DNA of 28,261 nt from an uncultured Clostridia bacterium (GCA_937898195.1 CALEJD010000079.1:1-28261); one strand, 5' to 3'. Positions 1 to 9,060 are shown, counted from the first letter of the stretch. A program made the numbers and translations. The notes: a model not told the origin generated them from the sequence alone.

Positions 1-122
1 GGCGGTAATTTTCTATGCACTTTCCCTAAGGTCACCCTCGGCGGCCGTTAGCCGTTACCCTGCTGTATGATGCTCGGACTTTCCTCACAAATCAAAGATT
101 TGCGCAACTGCCCAACCAACTC
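1..122 (-). ncRNA. rnpB: RNase P RNA, 5' portion (partial)
   Basis: Read on the minus strand, this is the 5' part of the catalytic RNA of RNase P, which matures tRNA 5' ends. The conserved GAGGAAAGTCC block (CR-I) follows a short P3-like hairpin (CAAATC/GATTTG). After it come GCAGGGTAACGGCTAACGGC and then AAAGTGCATAGAAAA..ACCGCC, the order expected for a bacterial type A RNA. The 3' half lies beyond the window edge. The 5' end is placed at about 119-122 by the start of the P1 helix strand (GTTGGTTGGGCAG) and is approximate. The gene starts about 15 bases after the stop codon of the HAD phosphatase gene. Confidence 0.93.
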
Positions 123-129
123 AATATTA

Positions 130-156
130 ATTTTAATTATTCAAATTTATCGTCAA
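130..156 (-). promoter_or_regulatory. Candidate rnpB promoter
   Basis: On the minus strand TTGACG (151-156) and TAAAAT (130-135) lie just before the 5' end of rnpB. The spacing is 15 bases, shorter than the usual 17. It would start transcription near 122 and sits within and just after the last codons of the HAD phosphatase gene. An independent promoter is expected for rnpB, but this assignment is tentative. Confidence 0.35.
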
Positions 157-739
157 GATAAACCCCATCTTTTTTGATTTTAAGAATTTTATCCCCATCA
201 ACAAGAAAAACTGTTTTTGAAATATCCATTAAAGGTTTATCGCTCATAGAATCAGTATAAAACTCATCAATTTCAGCATCGCCATATGCTTTTTTGAACA
301 TTTTAACTTTGTTATCGTGATAACAGATTTCACCAATTTCACCTGTTTTGGCATCAAGTTCAGTTGAAATGACATTTTTAACACCAAGTCGATTTGTCAT
401 TACGCTTAAAAGGCAATAAGGACAAGCAGAAACGATTATATCGTCTTCTTTTTGAATTTTGCGATAAAATGGTTTGATATTCTTTTCATTTATATCCCAA
501 AACCTTTTAAAATCAGACTCTATATCTTCAATTCGTTGAAAATATTCCTTGATATAAGATGCATATTCAGTTTTAACCTCATCAATGGTAATTAAATGGC
601 GCTTATATTTCAAAAAGCCTTCCATAAATTTAGGAACAAATTTTGCAACGCCTTTTGGGTCTCTCTTTAAATAATAAAGAAAGATATCCATTCCACTTTC
701 GCCATCATAGATAGTATTATCAAAATCGAATACCCTCAT
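137..739 (-). CDS. HAD-IB family phosphatase
   Basis: This 200-residue protein is a haloacid dehalogenase-superfamily phosphatase of the SerB-like IB group. Motif I is FDFDNT (nucleophile Asp5, acid/base Asp7). Motif II is the Ser of VSACPY (Ser104). A Lys in HDNKVKMFK (about 144) serves motif III, and DSMSDKP (163-169) is motif IV. The helical region between motifs I and II (about 15-100) is the usual cap. Relatives hydrolyse small phosphate esters such as phosphoserine; the substrate here cannot be read from sequence. The open frame extends upstream into galE, but the start at 739 is chosen because motif I begins at residue 3 and GGGGA precedes it. It is the last protein gene of the string, 22 bases after galE. 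Confidence 0.85.
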   Translation of the reverse strand: MRVFDFDNTIYDGESGMDIFLYYLKRDPKGVAKFVPKFMEGFLKYKRHLITIDEVKTEYASYIKEYFQRIEDIESDFKRFWDINEKNIKPFYRKIQKEDDIIVSACPYCLLSVMTNRLGVKNVISTELDAKTGEIGEICYHDNKVKMFKKAYGDAEIDEFYTDSMSDKPLMDISKTVFLVDGDKILKIKKDGVYLDDKFE

Positions 740-761
740 TAAAATTCCCCTATTATGATGA

Positions 762-1784
762 TTAGTCATCAAATCCGTTTGGATTGTTGCTTTGCCAACG
801 CCATGAGTCTTCGCACATTTCAAGAAGGTCTCTTTCTGCTTTCCAACCAAGTTCATTGAGAGCCTTTGACGCGTCAGAATAACAAGTGTCGAGGTCACCA
901 GGACGACGTGGTGCAATTTTGTAATTGATTTTCTGTCCAGATGCCTGTTCAAATGCTTTTACGATATCAAGAACGCTATAGCCATTACCTGTGCCAAGAT
1001 TATATACATTTACTTTTGGCTCGTCTTTAAGAATTTTTTCAACTGCTTTAACGTGACCGAGTGCCAAGTCAACAACGTGAATATAGTCACGCACGCCTGT
1101 GCCATCGTGAGTATTATAGTCATCACCAAATACATTTAAACATGGCAATTTGCCAATTGCTACCTGTGTTATATATGGCATAAGGTTATTTGGAATTCCG
1201 TTTGGATTTTCACCAATTCTACCACTCTTGTGAGCACCGATTGGATTAAAGTAACGGAGAAGTGTTACTGCCCATTCACTATCACCCTTATGGAAGTCAT
1301 CAAGAATAATTTCAATCATATATTTTGTTGTACCATAAGGATTTGTTGTGCCACCTGTTTTCATTGATTCTTTAAGTGGTGAAACATTGTTAGTTCCATA
1401 AACAGTAGCTGATGAACTGAAAACAATTTTCTTGCAACCGTTATTTCTCATAACTTCGCAAAGAGCCAATGTACCACCGATATTATTATCATAATATTCA
1501 AGTGGTTTCTGACAGCTTTCACCAACTGCTTTAAGACCTGCAAAATGGATGCAAGCATCAATCTTATGGTCGTCGAAAATCTTTTGCATATTTTCTTTAT
1601 CGCGAATGTCAAAAGGATAGAACGCAAAATCTTTTCCTGTGAGTTCACGAACTCTATCAAGTGATTTTTCACTTGAATTATAAAGATTATCTACTACTAC
1701 AATTTCATAACCTGCATTAAGAAGTTCAACACAAGTGTGTGAACCGATAAAACCTGCGCCACCTGTAACTAAAATTTTGCTCAT
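762..1784 (-). CDS. galE: UDP-glucose 4-epimerase
   Basis: The 340-residue protein interconverts UDP-glucose and UDP-galactose, serving the Leloir pathway and sugar-nucleotide supply for envelope polysaccharides. It is an extended short-chain dehydrogenase. The NAD-binding TGGAGFIG motif lies at residues 7-14, the catalytic Ser in SSSATVYG (Ser124), and YGTTK gives the Tyr150/Lys154 pair. The C-terminal NPNG and PRRPGD segments are typical of bacterial GalE, and the length is normal. The start has AAAGGAG 7 bases upstream. Its ATG overlaps the TGA stop of the preceding SpoIID-domain gene (ATGA), so translation is probably coupled. Confidence 0.97.
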   Translation of the reverse strand: MSKILVTGGAGFIGSHTCVELLNAGYEIVVVDNLYNSSEKSLDRVRELTGKDFAFYPFDIRDKENMQKIFDDHKIDACIHFAGLKAVGESCQKPLEYYDNNIGGTLALCEVMRNNGCKKIVFSSSATVYGTNNVSPLKESMKTGGTTNPYGTTKYMIEIILDDFHKGDSEWAVTLLRYFNPIGAHKSGRIGENPNGIPNNLMPYITQVAIGKLPCLNVFGDDYNTHDGTGVRDYIHVVDLALGHVKAVEKILKDEPKVNVYNLGTGNGYSVLDIVKAFEQASGQKINYKIAPRRPGDLDTCYSDASKALNELGWKAERDLLEMCEDSWRWQSNNPNGFDD

Positions 1785-3946
1785 ATATTTTTCTCCTTTG
1801 TGAGTGTAGTTCCCTTGTAATATGTTGAAAGGATTTTTTCATATTTCATACCAGTGCTTGCAAGGTGATTTGCACCTGTTTGGCTCATTCCAACACCGAT
1901 ACCATTACCATAAGAAGTTACTGTAAATGTGCTATCAGTTTCATTATAGAATACTGTAAAACAATGTGAAGCAAGAACGGATGAGCCCAACACACTGTTT
2001 CTGAATTCAAGACCAGAAATTTCTGTGCCACCAACTGACACCTTTGTTACATAACCAATGCTTGAAGAAACAGCGGCATCGTGAGCAACAACTCTCAACC
2101 ACAATGCAGGGTCTTCGTCAAGAACAAGTTTACTGTTGTATTGAAGAAGAAGTCCCTTCATTTCACCAAGAGAGAATTTTCTTTCAATCTTATATGTTTC
2201 AGCTTTAGCATCAGGATTACCGTTAACAGCAACTGGTTTAAGATAATCATACTCTTTTGAGAAAATATCAGCAGAGTTTGCTGTTTTACCGGCAGCAACT
2301 GCAAAGTATGGTGTAAGAGCAACTTCGTCTTTAACGCTCAAATACTGGCCAAACACAGCATCAACTGCGCTCTTAACTTCGTCATTATATGTCTCGCTGA
2401 TTAACACACCATCAATCTCAAAATTAGTATCACGATATTTAAGATATGTATAAATTACAACTGCTTGTGCTTTGATTGCTTCAACATTGTAGCCCTCACC
2501 CATTTCAGTCATAACAAGTCTTGCAAGAGCTTCTTTTGCTTCAATTTCAAAACCATTTATTTTCATAACTGCAGGTGCACCCGGGTCTTCAACAACCTGT
2601 GGTTTACTTGAAGGCTCTTCTACAGAACCTGTTGTAGTCTCTGTTGTTGATGATTCAGGCTCATTCTTTTTCTTTTCAAGAGCGATAAGGTCAGCCATCA
2701 TAAAGTCAGAAAGCTTCATTGCTGTCGCCTGAGTATCTTCAACAGGTTCAGTTGTTGTTTCTGTTGTTGTAGTTGTTGTAGTTGTTGTTTCGTTTCCGAA
2801 GATAGAATTAAGAGCATTTGCCAATGCACCATTTTCACCCTGAACTTTATAAACAATACCAAGAACTGCACAAAGAAGAACAATTGCGCCAAGAACAGCT
2901 GCAAGAATAATCATTGATTTCTTGTTTGTTGGCTTTTTCTCTTCTTCCGGAATAAGTTCTGGACCATCAGAAATCTCAATGCCAACACTTCTTACACCAC
3001 TTGCTTTTTCACCAATGAGTTCAATAAGCTCAATTGCTGCACTTTCAACAAATGCTTCTTCTGCTTCATCTTCTGCCATATAGAGTTTACGAACAATGGC
3101 AGATTCATCATTTGCAACTGCAATACAAATAAATTTTGCATTACCTGCGTTATAAATATCACTTATTGACGCGCCGATATTGGCTGCTGAGAGGTCCAAA
3201 CTTACTTTTGCAAGTTGTGCAGCATATTCAGTTGCATTTACTTCACCTTTATCTTCAACATGAGGTGTAAATACAAACACACTATCAAAATCTTCTACAT
3301 TATCGCCACAACTTTTAAGAACTTCTGCATTCTGTGTTCCATTAACAGCAACGACTGACTGTGAATCAATAAGTCTTCTAACTGCAATGGCTACCTTTTC
3401 ATTATCATAGAATTTATTTTCACTTAAGAATTCTTCGCCTTCAACTGTTTCAATATTCTTTGATAAGAATGGAACAACACCATTTCTGAGAATAAGATTA
3501 ATTCTCTCGTTGTCGATTGGAACAAGCATCAAATACTGTTCGCCATTTTCAATTCCGAAGCCTGAATAAAGTCCGTCTTTTGACAAGAACACTGTTGCAG
3601 GTTCAGGGAATGATGAAAACTCTTTGCGAGTTTTATCGTCCATTTCTTCATCACTTTCAAGCATATTGAGAATTGTTGGATTATATTGAACTTCTGTTTC
3701 AAGTGCCTGCATCAAAGCAGATTTAAGTTTATTATAATGCTTTGTATCAACAGCAGTAATAATAAGCTCATCATTTTCTAAAGCGTCTTGTAACGCACCA
3801 AAAAGTTCTTGCATACTTTCAAAAACTTCAAAAGTTGCATTTTCTTCAGAATACATACTGATACTGCTGACAACTCTTGCCTGAAATCTTGCAAAAGGCA
3901 TATTTTTGTCAAAATTCAGTGCCAATAATCTAATTCTCATATTCAT
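1781..3946 (-). CDS. Membrane-anchored SpoIID-domain protein with CinA-like N-terminus
   Basis: The protein has 721 residues in three parts. Residues 1-340 are predicted cytoplasmic and resemble a degenerate CinA: FPEPATVFLSKDGLYSGF (113-130) matches the end of the CinA MoCF-type domain, and 235-312 follows PncC closely but lacks its catalytic motif. Residues 344-366 form one membrane helix, followed by a Thr-rich linker (387-440). Residues 460-715 are a SpoIID/LytB domain, with a TEM motif whose Glu481 fits the lytic transglycosylase acid, EAIKAQAVV, and YGNGIGVGMSQTGA (679-692). SpoIID cuts peptidoglycan glycan strands during engulfment; related domains also occur in non-sporulation proteins. 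AGAGGT precedes both ATG 3946 and ATG 3940, and the spacing (8 bases) favours 3940. It lies between the sortases and galE. Confidence 0.85.
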   Translation of the reverse strand: MNMRIRLLALNFDKNMPFARFQARVVSSISMYSEENATFEVFESMQELFGALQDALENDELIITAVDTKHYNKLKSALMQALETEVQYNPTILNMLESDEEMDDKTRKEFSSFPEPATVFLSKDGLYSGFGIENGEQYLMLVPIDNERINLILRNGVVPFLSKNIETVEGEEFLSENKFYDNEKVAIAVRRLIDSQSVVAVNGTQNAEVLKSCGDNVEDFDSVFVFTPHVEDKGEVNATEYAAQLAKVSLDLSAANIGASISDIYNAGNAKFICIAVANDESAIVRKLYMAEDEAEEAFVESAAIELIELIGEKASGVRSVGIEISDGPELIPEEEKKPTNKKSMIILAAVLGAIVLLCAVLGIVYKVQGENGALANALNSIFGNETTTTTTTTTETTTEPVEDTQATAMKLSDFMMADLIALEKKKNEPESSTTETTTGSVEEPSSKPQVVEDPGAPAVMKINGFEIEAKEALARLVMTEMGEGYNVEAIKAQAVVIYTYLKYRDTNFEIDGVLISETYNDEVKSAVDAVFGQYLSVKDEVALTPYFAVAAGKTANSADIFSKEYDYLKPVAVNGNPDAKAETYKIERKFSLGEMKGLLLQYNSKLVLDEDPALWLRVVAHDAAVSSSIGYVTKVSVGGTEISGLEFRNSVLGSSVLASHCFTVFYNETDSTFTVTSYGNGIGVGMSQTGANHLASTGMKYEKILSTYYKGTTLTKEKNI
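2750..2788 (-). repeat. Threonine-codon triplet run in SpoIID linker
   Basis: Near-pure ACA/ACT triplets encode nine Thr, a Glu and three Thr in the extracytoplasmic linker directly after the membrane helix. Such runs are prone to length change by slippage and are common wall-spanning spacers in Gram-positive surface proteins. Confidence 0.8.
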
Positions 3947-3988
3947 TTACCTCTCTTTTACCCATATATAAATCTAATTATTAACTAA

Positions 3989-5344
3989 TTATTCGTCCCA
4001 CTTTTTATCGTCTTTAAACGGATTTGTAAGACCTTTCACATCATACCACGCTTGTGGGAATTTTGGATTTGTATTAAGTGTTGCTTTGCTTGTATCAACT
4101 TCTGTCTTTTCGTTTTCACGAACCATTCTTCCAACAACAACAAATCTTGCATCGTTGAATTCATAAGTACAAGTAACCAATGTAAGCAATTTATCATCAG
4201 GTTGAACCGTTATACCTGTATCAATAACACTTCGCTTCTTTAACTCGTCTGTAAACTTTGAAAATCTTTCGTCAGTTGAAAAATCAGTAATCATAAAGTT
4301 AAAGAAATAGTTATTATCATCAGCAGGAGTTGCATTTATATAAAATGCTGAGAAAACCTTGAAATAATATGTATCATATAAAGTATTAAACTCGATTATA
4401 GGTGACTCTTTATATCCCTCTAATGTTTTATATTTATCAAGGTTAGAGAATATTAGTCCATCCGTCATATGGTGACCATAAATAATGGTGTTATCGTCAA
4501 GATATTTTGAATCGTTTTTGTAATCCATATAAGGACAACCATAACGATTTGACTTACCATAGAAATCGCGACGAAGATAATGGTCATTATCTGGACCCTG
4601 AACAACCTGAACATCAAGGTTTGTGCCAGGAATATTTAACCAACCAACTAAATCCTGATTAAGCGCATAGAGATATGAATATTTGAGATTCATATTCTCT
4701 GGGAATTTTATCTGTGGATATTGAGCAAAAAGCTCTTGCCAAGCTTCAACATATTGGTTATCGTCAAAATTATCAGTATCAACTATCTGACCTTTGATTT
4801 CTTCTTCCATTTGTAATTGCTCGCGATTTTGATTATAAAGTTCACCAAAAGCAATAACACAACCGATAATTGTAATTATTGATAAATCCATTACAATTTT
4901 TCTGATTTTTTCTTTAGTGCTATCTTTTTTCAAAGGTATCATACCGCTAAAAAAGTCAGAAAAAATTTGATTGAATGTGCGTCTTTTTTTCTTCTCAACA
5001 GTTTTTTCTATTACTGTTTCAGTAGTCTCTAAAACAACAGGCTCTTTAACATATTGCGCAGTAACATCAACAAATGTTTTTCCGTTTTCGACAAGCGTTT
5101 TGGGACCGTCATTCTTTTCTTCTTGAACTTGTGCTTCAAGTTGTTTTTCAATATCAGCAGTAATATCATTTACTACTGTTGTTTCTTGTTTTTTCTCTAC
5201 AGGTTTTGTTGCAATTTCTTTTTGAAGTGATGACAAATCATCTTCTTTTATAGTTTTCTTGACCGGTGTTTCATCCATACCAAGTTTTTTGCGCAATTCT
5301 TCAAAGGAGAGAATTTCATTATCTTTGTTTTCTATATTACTCAT
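3989..5344 (-). CDS. Class B sortase with long N-terminal extension
   Basis: This 451-residue sortase is a membrane transpeptidase that joins proteins with a C-terminal sorting motif to the cell wall or to each other. An acidic/lysine-rich cytoplasmic region (1-148) precedes one membrane helix (about 150-168). The catalytic domain (about 215-410) has YGHHM (His291), TLVTC (Cys392) and DARFVVVGR (Arg400), the full sortase triad. The order and spacing fit class B. The start at 5344 has AAAGGAGGT upstream; an in-frame ATG nine codons earlier lies inside the previous gene and is not used here. The ATG shares one base with the previous stop (TAATG). The N-terminal extension is much longer than usual, and no substrate with a sorting signal is encoded in the window. 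Confidence 0.9.
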   Translation of the reverse strand: MSNIENKDNEILSFEELRKKLGMDETPVKKTIKEDDLSSLQKEIATKPVEKKQETTVVNDITADIEKQLEAQVQEEKNDGPKTLVENGKTFVDVTAQYVKEPVVLETTETVIEKTVEKKKRRTFNQIFSDFFSGMIPLKKDSTKEKIRKIVMDLSIITIIGCVIAFGELYNQNREQLQMEEEIKGQIVDTDNFDDNQYVEAWQELFAQYPQIKFPENMNLKYSYLYALNQDLVGWLNIPGTNLDVQVVQGPDNDHYLRRDFYGKSNRYGCPYMDYKNDSKYLDDNTIIYGHHMTDGLIFSNLDKYKTLEGYKESPIIEFNTLYDTYYFKVFSAFYINATPADDNNYFFNFMITDFSTDERFSKFTDELKKRSVIDTGITVQPDDKLLTLVTCTYEFNDARFVVVGRMVRENEKTEVDTSKATLNTNPKFPQAWYDVKGLTNPFKDDKKWDE

Positions 5345-6267
5345 TATTTTACAACCTCCTTTGGATACCATTTTTCATCATTTTTATATGGATTTTCTAT
5401 ATTTTTGTTATCATAATAAATTTGTGGATATTTAATATTCTTATTGTTATGTACATTCTTCACATTCACTTCTTCGCTCTCGCCATCTCTGACTGCACGA
5501 GCAACAACAACAAGTCTTGCATCTGCTTTATATGTCTTTATTCCCTTTTCATATGTATCGAGATTTCTGACACAAGTTGAGAGAATAAGCATTTTATCGT
5601 CATCATTAATATCAACATCTGTTACATACAATCGACGTTTATCTATTTCATTTATAAAGCCTTCAAAGTTTTCGCCATCCATATAAGGATAAATGTAATT
5701 AAATACATAACCATCATCTTCTTCAGGCTTTGCCGTGGTGATAAACACACCATATATTTTCCATTTATATGTTCTTTCAACTGTATTAAATTCAAACACG
5801 GGACTTGTTTTATAAAAATCAATATTCTGATATTTAGTAAGTTCAGAAAACATTGTTGTATTATAACAGTTGTGACCATAAATTATGGTGTTTGAATCAA
5901 GATTTACAGGATTATTTCTATAATCCATAAAGATTGCACCACGTGCGTCTCGTTTCTTTTCAAAATTATAATCTAAATAATAATCGTTATTATCACATTG
6001 TAAAACTGGATAATTTATAGATGTATTTGGAACTTTTATCCAACCAATAAAATCAGAATTTTTGGTATAAAGTGCAGAATAATCGGGCGCAGTTGTTTCG
6101 TCGTCTATATTCTCACTTGTTGAAACAAGGTTTGAGAGTTCTTCATACATTTTTTTGTTGTTATATTCATTAACAACTGTTTTTAACAACAAAGCAGAAC
6201 AACAAATGAAGACAATTATGCAAACAACAAGAATGATTTTTTTGCCTTTGCCCATTTTTTCTGTCAA
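5344..6267 (-). CDS. Class B sortase
   Basis: This is a second class B sortase of about 307-310 residues. An N-terminal membrane helix (IILVVCIIVFICC) is followed by the catalytic domain with YGHNC (His135), LILSTC (Cys235) and ADARLVVVAR (Arg254), numbered from a possible GTG start at 6276. It shares with the next sortase a C-terminal tail of pattern PQxxYDxKxxxNPxKxDxKW, outside the core fold, so the pair probably arose by duplication. The start is ambiguous. AGGTGA lies 5 bases before TTG 6267, which is preferred; GTG 6276 overlaps that sequence and ATG 6255 has no ribosome-binding site. The start region overlaps the end of pncC, which suggests coupled translation. Confidence 0.9.
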   Translation of the reverse strand: MTEKMGKGKKIILVVCIIVFICCSALLLKTVVNEYNNKKMYEELSNLVSTSENIDDETTAPDYSALYTKNSDFIGWIKVPNTSINYPVLQCDNNDYYLDYNFEKKRDARGAIFMDYRNNPVNLDSNTIIYGHNCYNTTMFSELTKYQNIDFYKTSPVFEFNTVERTYKWKIYGVFITTAKPEEDDGYVFNYIYPYMDGENFEGFINEIDKRRLYVTDVDINDDDKMLILSTCVRNLDTYEKGIKTYKADARLVVVARAVRDGESEEVNVKNVHNNKNIKYPQIYYDNKNIENPYKNDEKWYPKEVVK

Positions 6268-6268
6268 T

Positions 6269-6748
6269 CTATTCACCTACCATTTGGAGTATCATTTCGA
6301 GTGCTTTATCGGAAGCACTTATACGGTTTTGATTTCTTATATCATCTGTAAAAGTATTATTGAGTTTTAAAACTTCAATATCTTTTTTATCGGATATTGC
6401 TAAATATATTAACCCAACAGGTTTTTGTGTGTTATCACTATTTGGTCCTGCTATTCCCGAAATAGCAACGGCAATATCAGCTTCTGATATTTTTAGAACG
6501 CCTTTAACCATTTCACGAACAGTTTGTTCACTGACTGCGCCAAAGGTTTCAAGTGTTTTGTGTTTTACACCCAAGACTTTTTCTTTTATATCGTTGCTGT
6601 AACTCACAATACCACAATTAAACATTCCTGACGAGCCACTTACATCAGTAATGCGTTTTGCGATTAATCCACCTGTGCAAGACTCGGCAGTTGCAAGTAC
6701 AAGTCCTTTTTCATTAAGGGTTTTTACTACTTTTTCTTCAAGTGTCAT
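6269..6748 (-). CDS. pncC: Nicotinamide-nucleotide amidohydrolase (CinA C-terminal type)
   Basis: The 159-residue enzyme deamidates nicotinamide mononucleotide to nicotinate mononucleotide, recycling the NMN released by NAD-dependent DNA ligase and NAD turnover. It is the stand-alone form of the CinA C-terminal domain. It shows TAESCTGGLIA with the catalytic Ser23, GIVSYSNDIK (Tyr50, Lys55), GAVSE (70-74) and ISGIAGP (97-102) followed by KPVGLIYLAI. The length is normal for PncC. AAGGTGA lies 5 bases before the ATG, and the gene follows thiI by 9 bases, so the thiI stop overlaps the ribosome-binding site. The SpoIID protein of the same gene string carries a degraded copy of this fold. Confidence 0.95.
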   Translation of the reverse strand: MTLEEKVVKTLNEKGLVLATAESCTGGLIAKRITDVSGSSGMFNCGIVSYSNDIKEKVLGVKHKTLETFGAVSEQTVREMVKGVLKISEADIAVAISGIAGPNSDNTQKPVGLIYLAISDKKDIEVLKLNNTFTDDIRNQNRISASDKALEMILQMVGE

Positions 6749-6757
6749 TTTTTCACC

Positions 6758-7930
6758 TTAGAAACAAATATTTTGAATTTTTGTGTTTTCGAGCGCTCTT
6801 TCAATGAGAGCATCAACATCAAGGTTGAGTTCAGCTTGTTCTAAAATAGAAATCTGTGGTTTTGTCTTAGGATGTTTTGGTGTAAACACTGTGCAACAAT
6901 CTTCATAAGGCTCGATTGAGATATCGAAAGTATCAATCTGTCTTGATATTTTAATGATTTCTTCTTTATCAAGCCCAATAACTGGTCTGAAAACAGGTAT
7001 TGAAACCACAGCATCAGTACAAGCAAGTGCGTTGAGAGTCTGACTTGCAACCTGACCTAAACTTTCACCCGTAATAAGCGCTTTGCACTCTTCTCTGTCT
7101 GCTATTCTTTGAGAAATTCTCATCATAAATCTTCTCATAACAAGAGTAAATAATTCTTCAGGACAATTATCACGGATTGCTTCTTGAATTTCTGTAAATC
7201 CAACAGTAAATAGTGTGATATTGCCACTATATCTTGAAACCTTGCGAAGAAGATTGTGAACTTTTTCTTCTGCTTGTGGAGAAGTATATGGTGGCGATGC
7301 AAAGTGAATTGCATTGAGCACCAAGCCACGTTTTGCCATCATATATGCTGCAACTGGGCTATCAATTCCACCTGAAATAAGGATTGCTGATTTACCCGCT
7401 GTGCCTGTTGGCATTCCACCTGCACCCTTTGTCTGATTACCACGAATGAATGCAAATTTTTCACGAATTTCTATAGTAACAAGAATTTCAGGATTTTTAA
7501 CATCAACTTTTAAATGTGGGAACTTACTTAAAATTGCACCACCAACCTGAGCTGAAAGTTCAGGTGATTTAAGTGGGAACTTTTTATCAGAGCGTTTGCC
7601 CTCCACTTTAAAAGTTTTTGCATTTCTCAATTGCTCTGCAAGATAAATTGGTGCTTGTTCTAAAATCACATCAATATCTTTTTCAACCTGTAATGCTCTT
7701 GAAAAAGCTGCGATACCAAAAACACGGCTGATTCTGTCGCTTACTTCATCCATATCGACATAATCGTCCATAGGAATAACCGAAACTGTTGATTGTTCTT
7801 TTCTGTATTCAAAATCACCTAATGGTTTAATTCTTTTTCTGATATTCTTAATAAGAATGTCTTCAAATGTTGAACGATTCAAGCCCTTAAGCGCTAATTC
7901 ACCATTTTTTATGAGTATAATTTCTTTCAT
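6758..7930 (-). CDS. thiI: tRNA 4-thiouridine synthase ThiI
   Basis: The 390-residue enzyme adenylates uridine 8 of tRNA and replaces its oxygen with sulfur; in many bacteria ThiI also supplies sulfur for the thiamine thiazole. A ferredoxin-like and THUMP region (about 1-165) precedes the PP-loop ATPase domain with SGGIDSP (186-192) and a conserved DCCTVFTPKHP segment near the end. It lacks the C-terminal rhodanese domain of E. coli ThiI, as is usual in Firmicutes. The sulfur donor is very likely the cysteine desulfurase encoded 2 bases upstream, a standard Firmicutes pair. AGGAG precedes the ATG. Confidence 0.96.
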   Translation of the reverse strand: MKEIILIKNGELALKGLNRSTFEDILIKNIRKRIKPLGDFEYRKEQSTVSVIPMDDYVDMDEVSDRISRVFGIAAFSRALQVEKDIDVILEQAPIYLAEQLRNAKTFKVEGKRSDKKFPLKSPELSAQVGGAILSKFPHLKVDVKNPEILVTIEIREKFAFIRGNQTKGAGGMPTGTAGKSAILISGGIDSPVAAYMMAKRGLVLNAIHFASPPYTSPQAEEKVHNLLRKVSRYSGNITLFTVGFTEIQEAIRDNCPEELFTLVMRRFMMRISQRIADREECKALITGESLGQVASQTLNALACTDAVVSIPVFRPVIGLDKEEIIKISRQIDTFDISIEPYEDCCTVFTPKHPKTKPQISILEQAELNLDVDALIERALENTKIQNICF

Positions 7931-7932
7931 TT

Positions 7933-9060
7933 TTATCTCCTGACACGACGGATTGTTTCAACAAGTCCATTATATAACAAATCCATATCATTTTCTGTGG
8001 TAGTTTTTGCCAAGCTTATTCTTATTGCGCTATCAATAAGTTTGGGCGCGACACCCATAGCAGTCAACACTTCGCTTCTGTGCCCCTTTGCACAAGCAGA
8101 CCCTGCTGAAACATATATCCCCATTGAAGAGAGAGAATTGAGCATTACCTGTGATGGCACGCCTTCAACTGAAATGTTGATTATATAAGGTAAACTGTCA
8201 TCAGTTGAGTTGATATATATTCCGTCAACATTATTGATTTTATCAATAAAGTATTCTTTTACGGATGCAACATAGTCGAGGTTTTTCTCAATGTTACCGA
8301 TATCTTTAACTGCTGCGGCAAAAGCACATATTGCAGGCATTGGTTCTGTGCCTGAAACAAGTCCATTCTCTTGACCACCACCAACAATACTCGGCAGAAG
8401 TCTTGAAGAACTATTTACAAACAATGCGCCAGCACCTTTTAAGCCATGGATTTTATGAGCACTCATACTCATAAGGTCAATTCCCATTTTTTTAGGTTTC
8501 AATAGTATTTTGCCAAAAGCCTGTACTGCATCACAATGAAAATATGCTTTTGAATTTTTTGATTTAATTATGTTTTTAACTTTAGCGATATCTTGTATTG
8601 AACCAACTTCGTTATTAACAGCCATAACACTGACAAGAATTGTGCTTTCGTCAACAGCATTTGAAAGTTCATCTAAACTGATTTTGCCTTTGCTATCAGG
8701 TTTTAAGAAAACTGTTTCAAAGCCTTGTTCACCAAGCATTTCAAAATGCTTTCTTACACTTGGATGTTCAAGTGCTGTTGTGATGATTTTTTTGCCATCA
8801 CGTTTTTTAGTTCTTGCTGTACCGATGATTGCAGTATTATTTGCTATCGTTCCACTTGATGTGAAAAAAATCTCATTTTCTGAACAAGATAGAACTGATG
8901 CCAAAACTCGTCTTGATTCATCTAATTCTTTCTTTGCATTGTAACCACACATATGAAGAGAAGACGGATTACCGTAGTTTTCTGTGCACATTTCAACAGC
9001 CTTTTTTACGGCTGATTCACAAGGTTTTGTCGTTGCACTATTATCAAGATAAACGCTCAT
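7933..9060 (-). CDS. Cysteine desulfurase (NifS/IscS-like)
   Basis: This 375-residue PLP enzyme converts cysteine to alanine and carries the released sulfur as a persulfide. The N-terminus (VYLDNSATTKP) is typical. His99 (EHPSV) and the PLP-binding Lys203 (SAHKIHGLKGAG) are present, and the catalytic Cys323 lies in the mobile loop SAGSACAKGH. The short loop without extra insertions fits the Firmicutes NifZ/YrvO-like type that serves ThiI or MnmA rather than the SUF system. It is the first gene of the string, so its promoter at about 9.1 kb probably drives everything down to the HAD gene. Confidence 0.95.
   Translation of the reverse strand: MSVYLDNSATTKPCESAVKKAVEMCTENYGNPSSLHMCGYNAKKELDESRRVLASVLSCSENEIFFTSSGTIANNTAIIGTARTKKRDGKKIITTALEHPSVRKHFEMLGEQGFETVFLKPDSKGKISLDELSNAVDESTILVSVMAVNNEVGSIQDIAKVKNIIKSKNSKAYFHCDAVQAFGKILLKPKKMGIDLMSMSAHKIHGLKGAGALFVNSSSRLLPSIVGGGQENGLVSGTEPMPAICAFAAAVKDIGNIEKNLDYVASVKEYFIDKINNVDGIYINSTDDSLPYIINISVEGVPSQVMLNSLSSMGIYVSAGSACAKGHRSEVLTAMGVAPKLIDSAIRISLAKTTTENDMDLLYNGLVETIRRVRR

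Noticed and set aside
740..952. N-terminal extension of the HAD phosphatase overlapping galE
   Set aside because: The extra 71 residues are galE in another frame. The phosphatase motif I begins three residues after the internal ATG, which has its own ribosome-binding site.
2750..2788. Possible CRISPR or regulatory repeat
   Set aside because: It is a run of Thr codons inside a protein linker; there are no spacers.
5266..5686. Open frames on the plus strand opposite the sortases
   Set aside because: They are antisense shadows of two genes with intact catalytic motifs; no recognisable domains.
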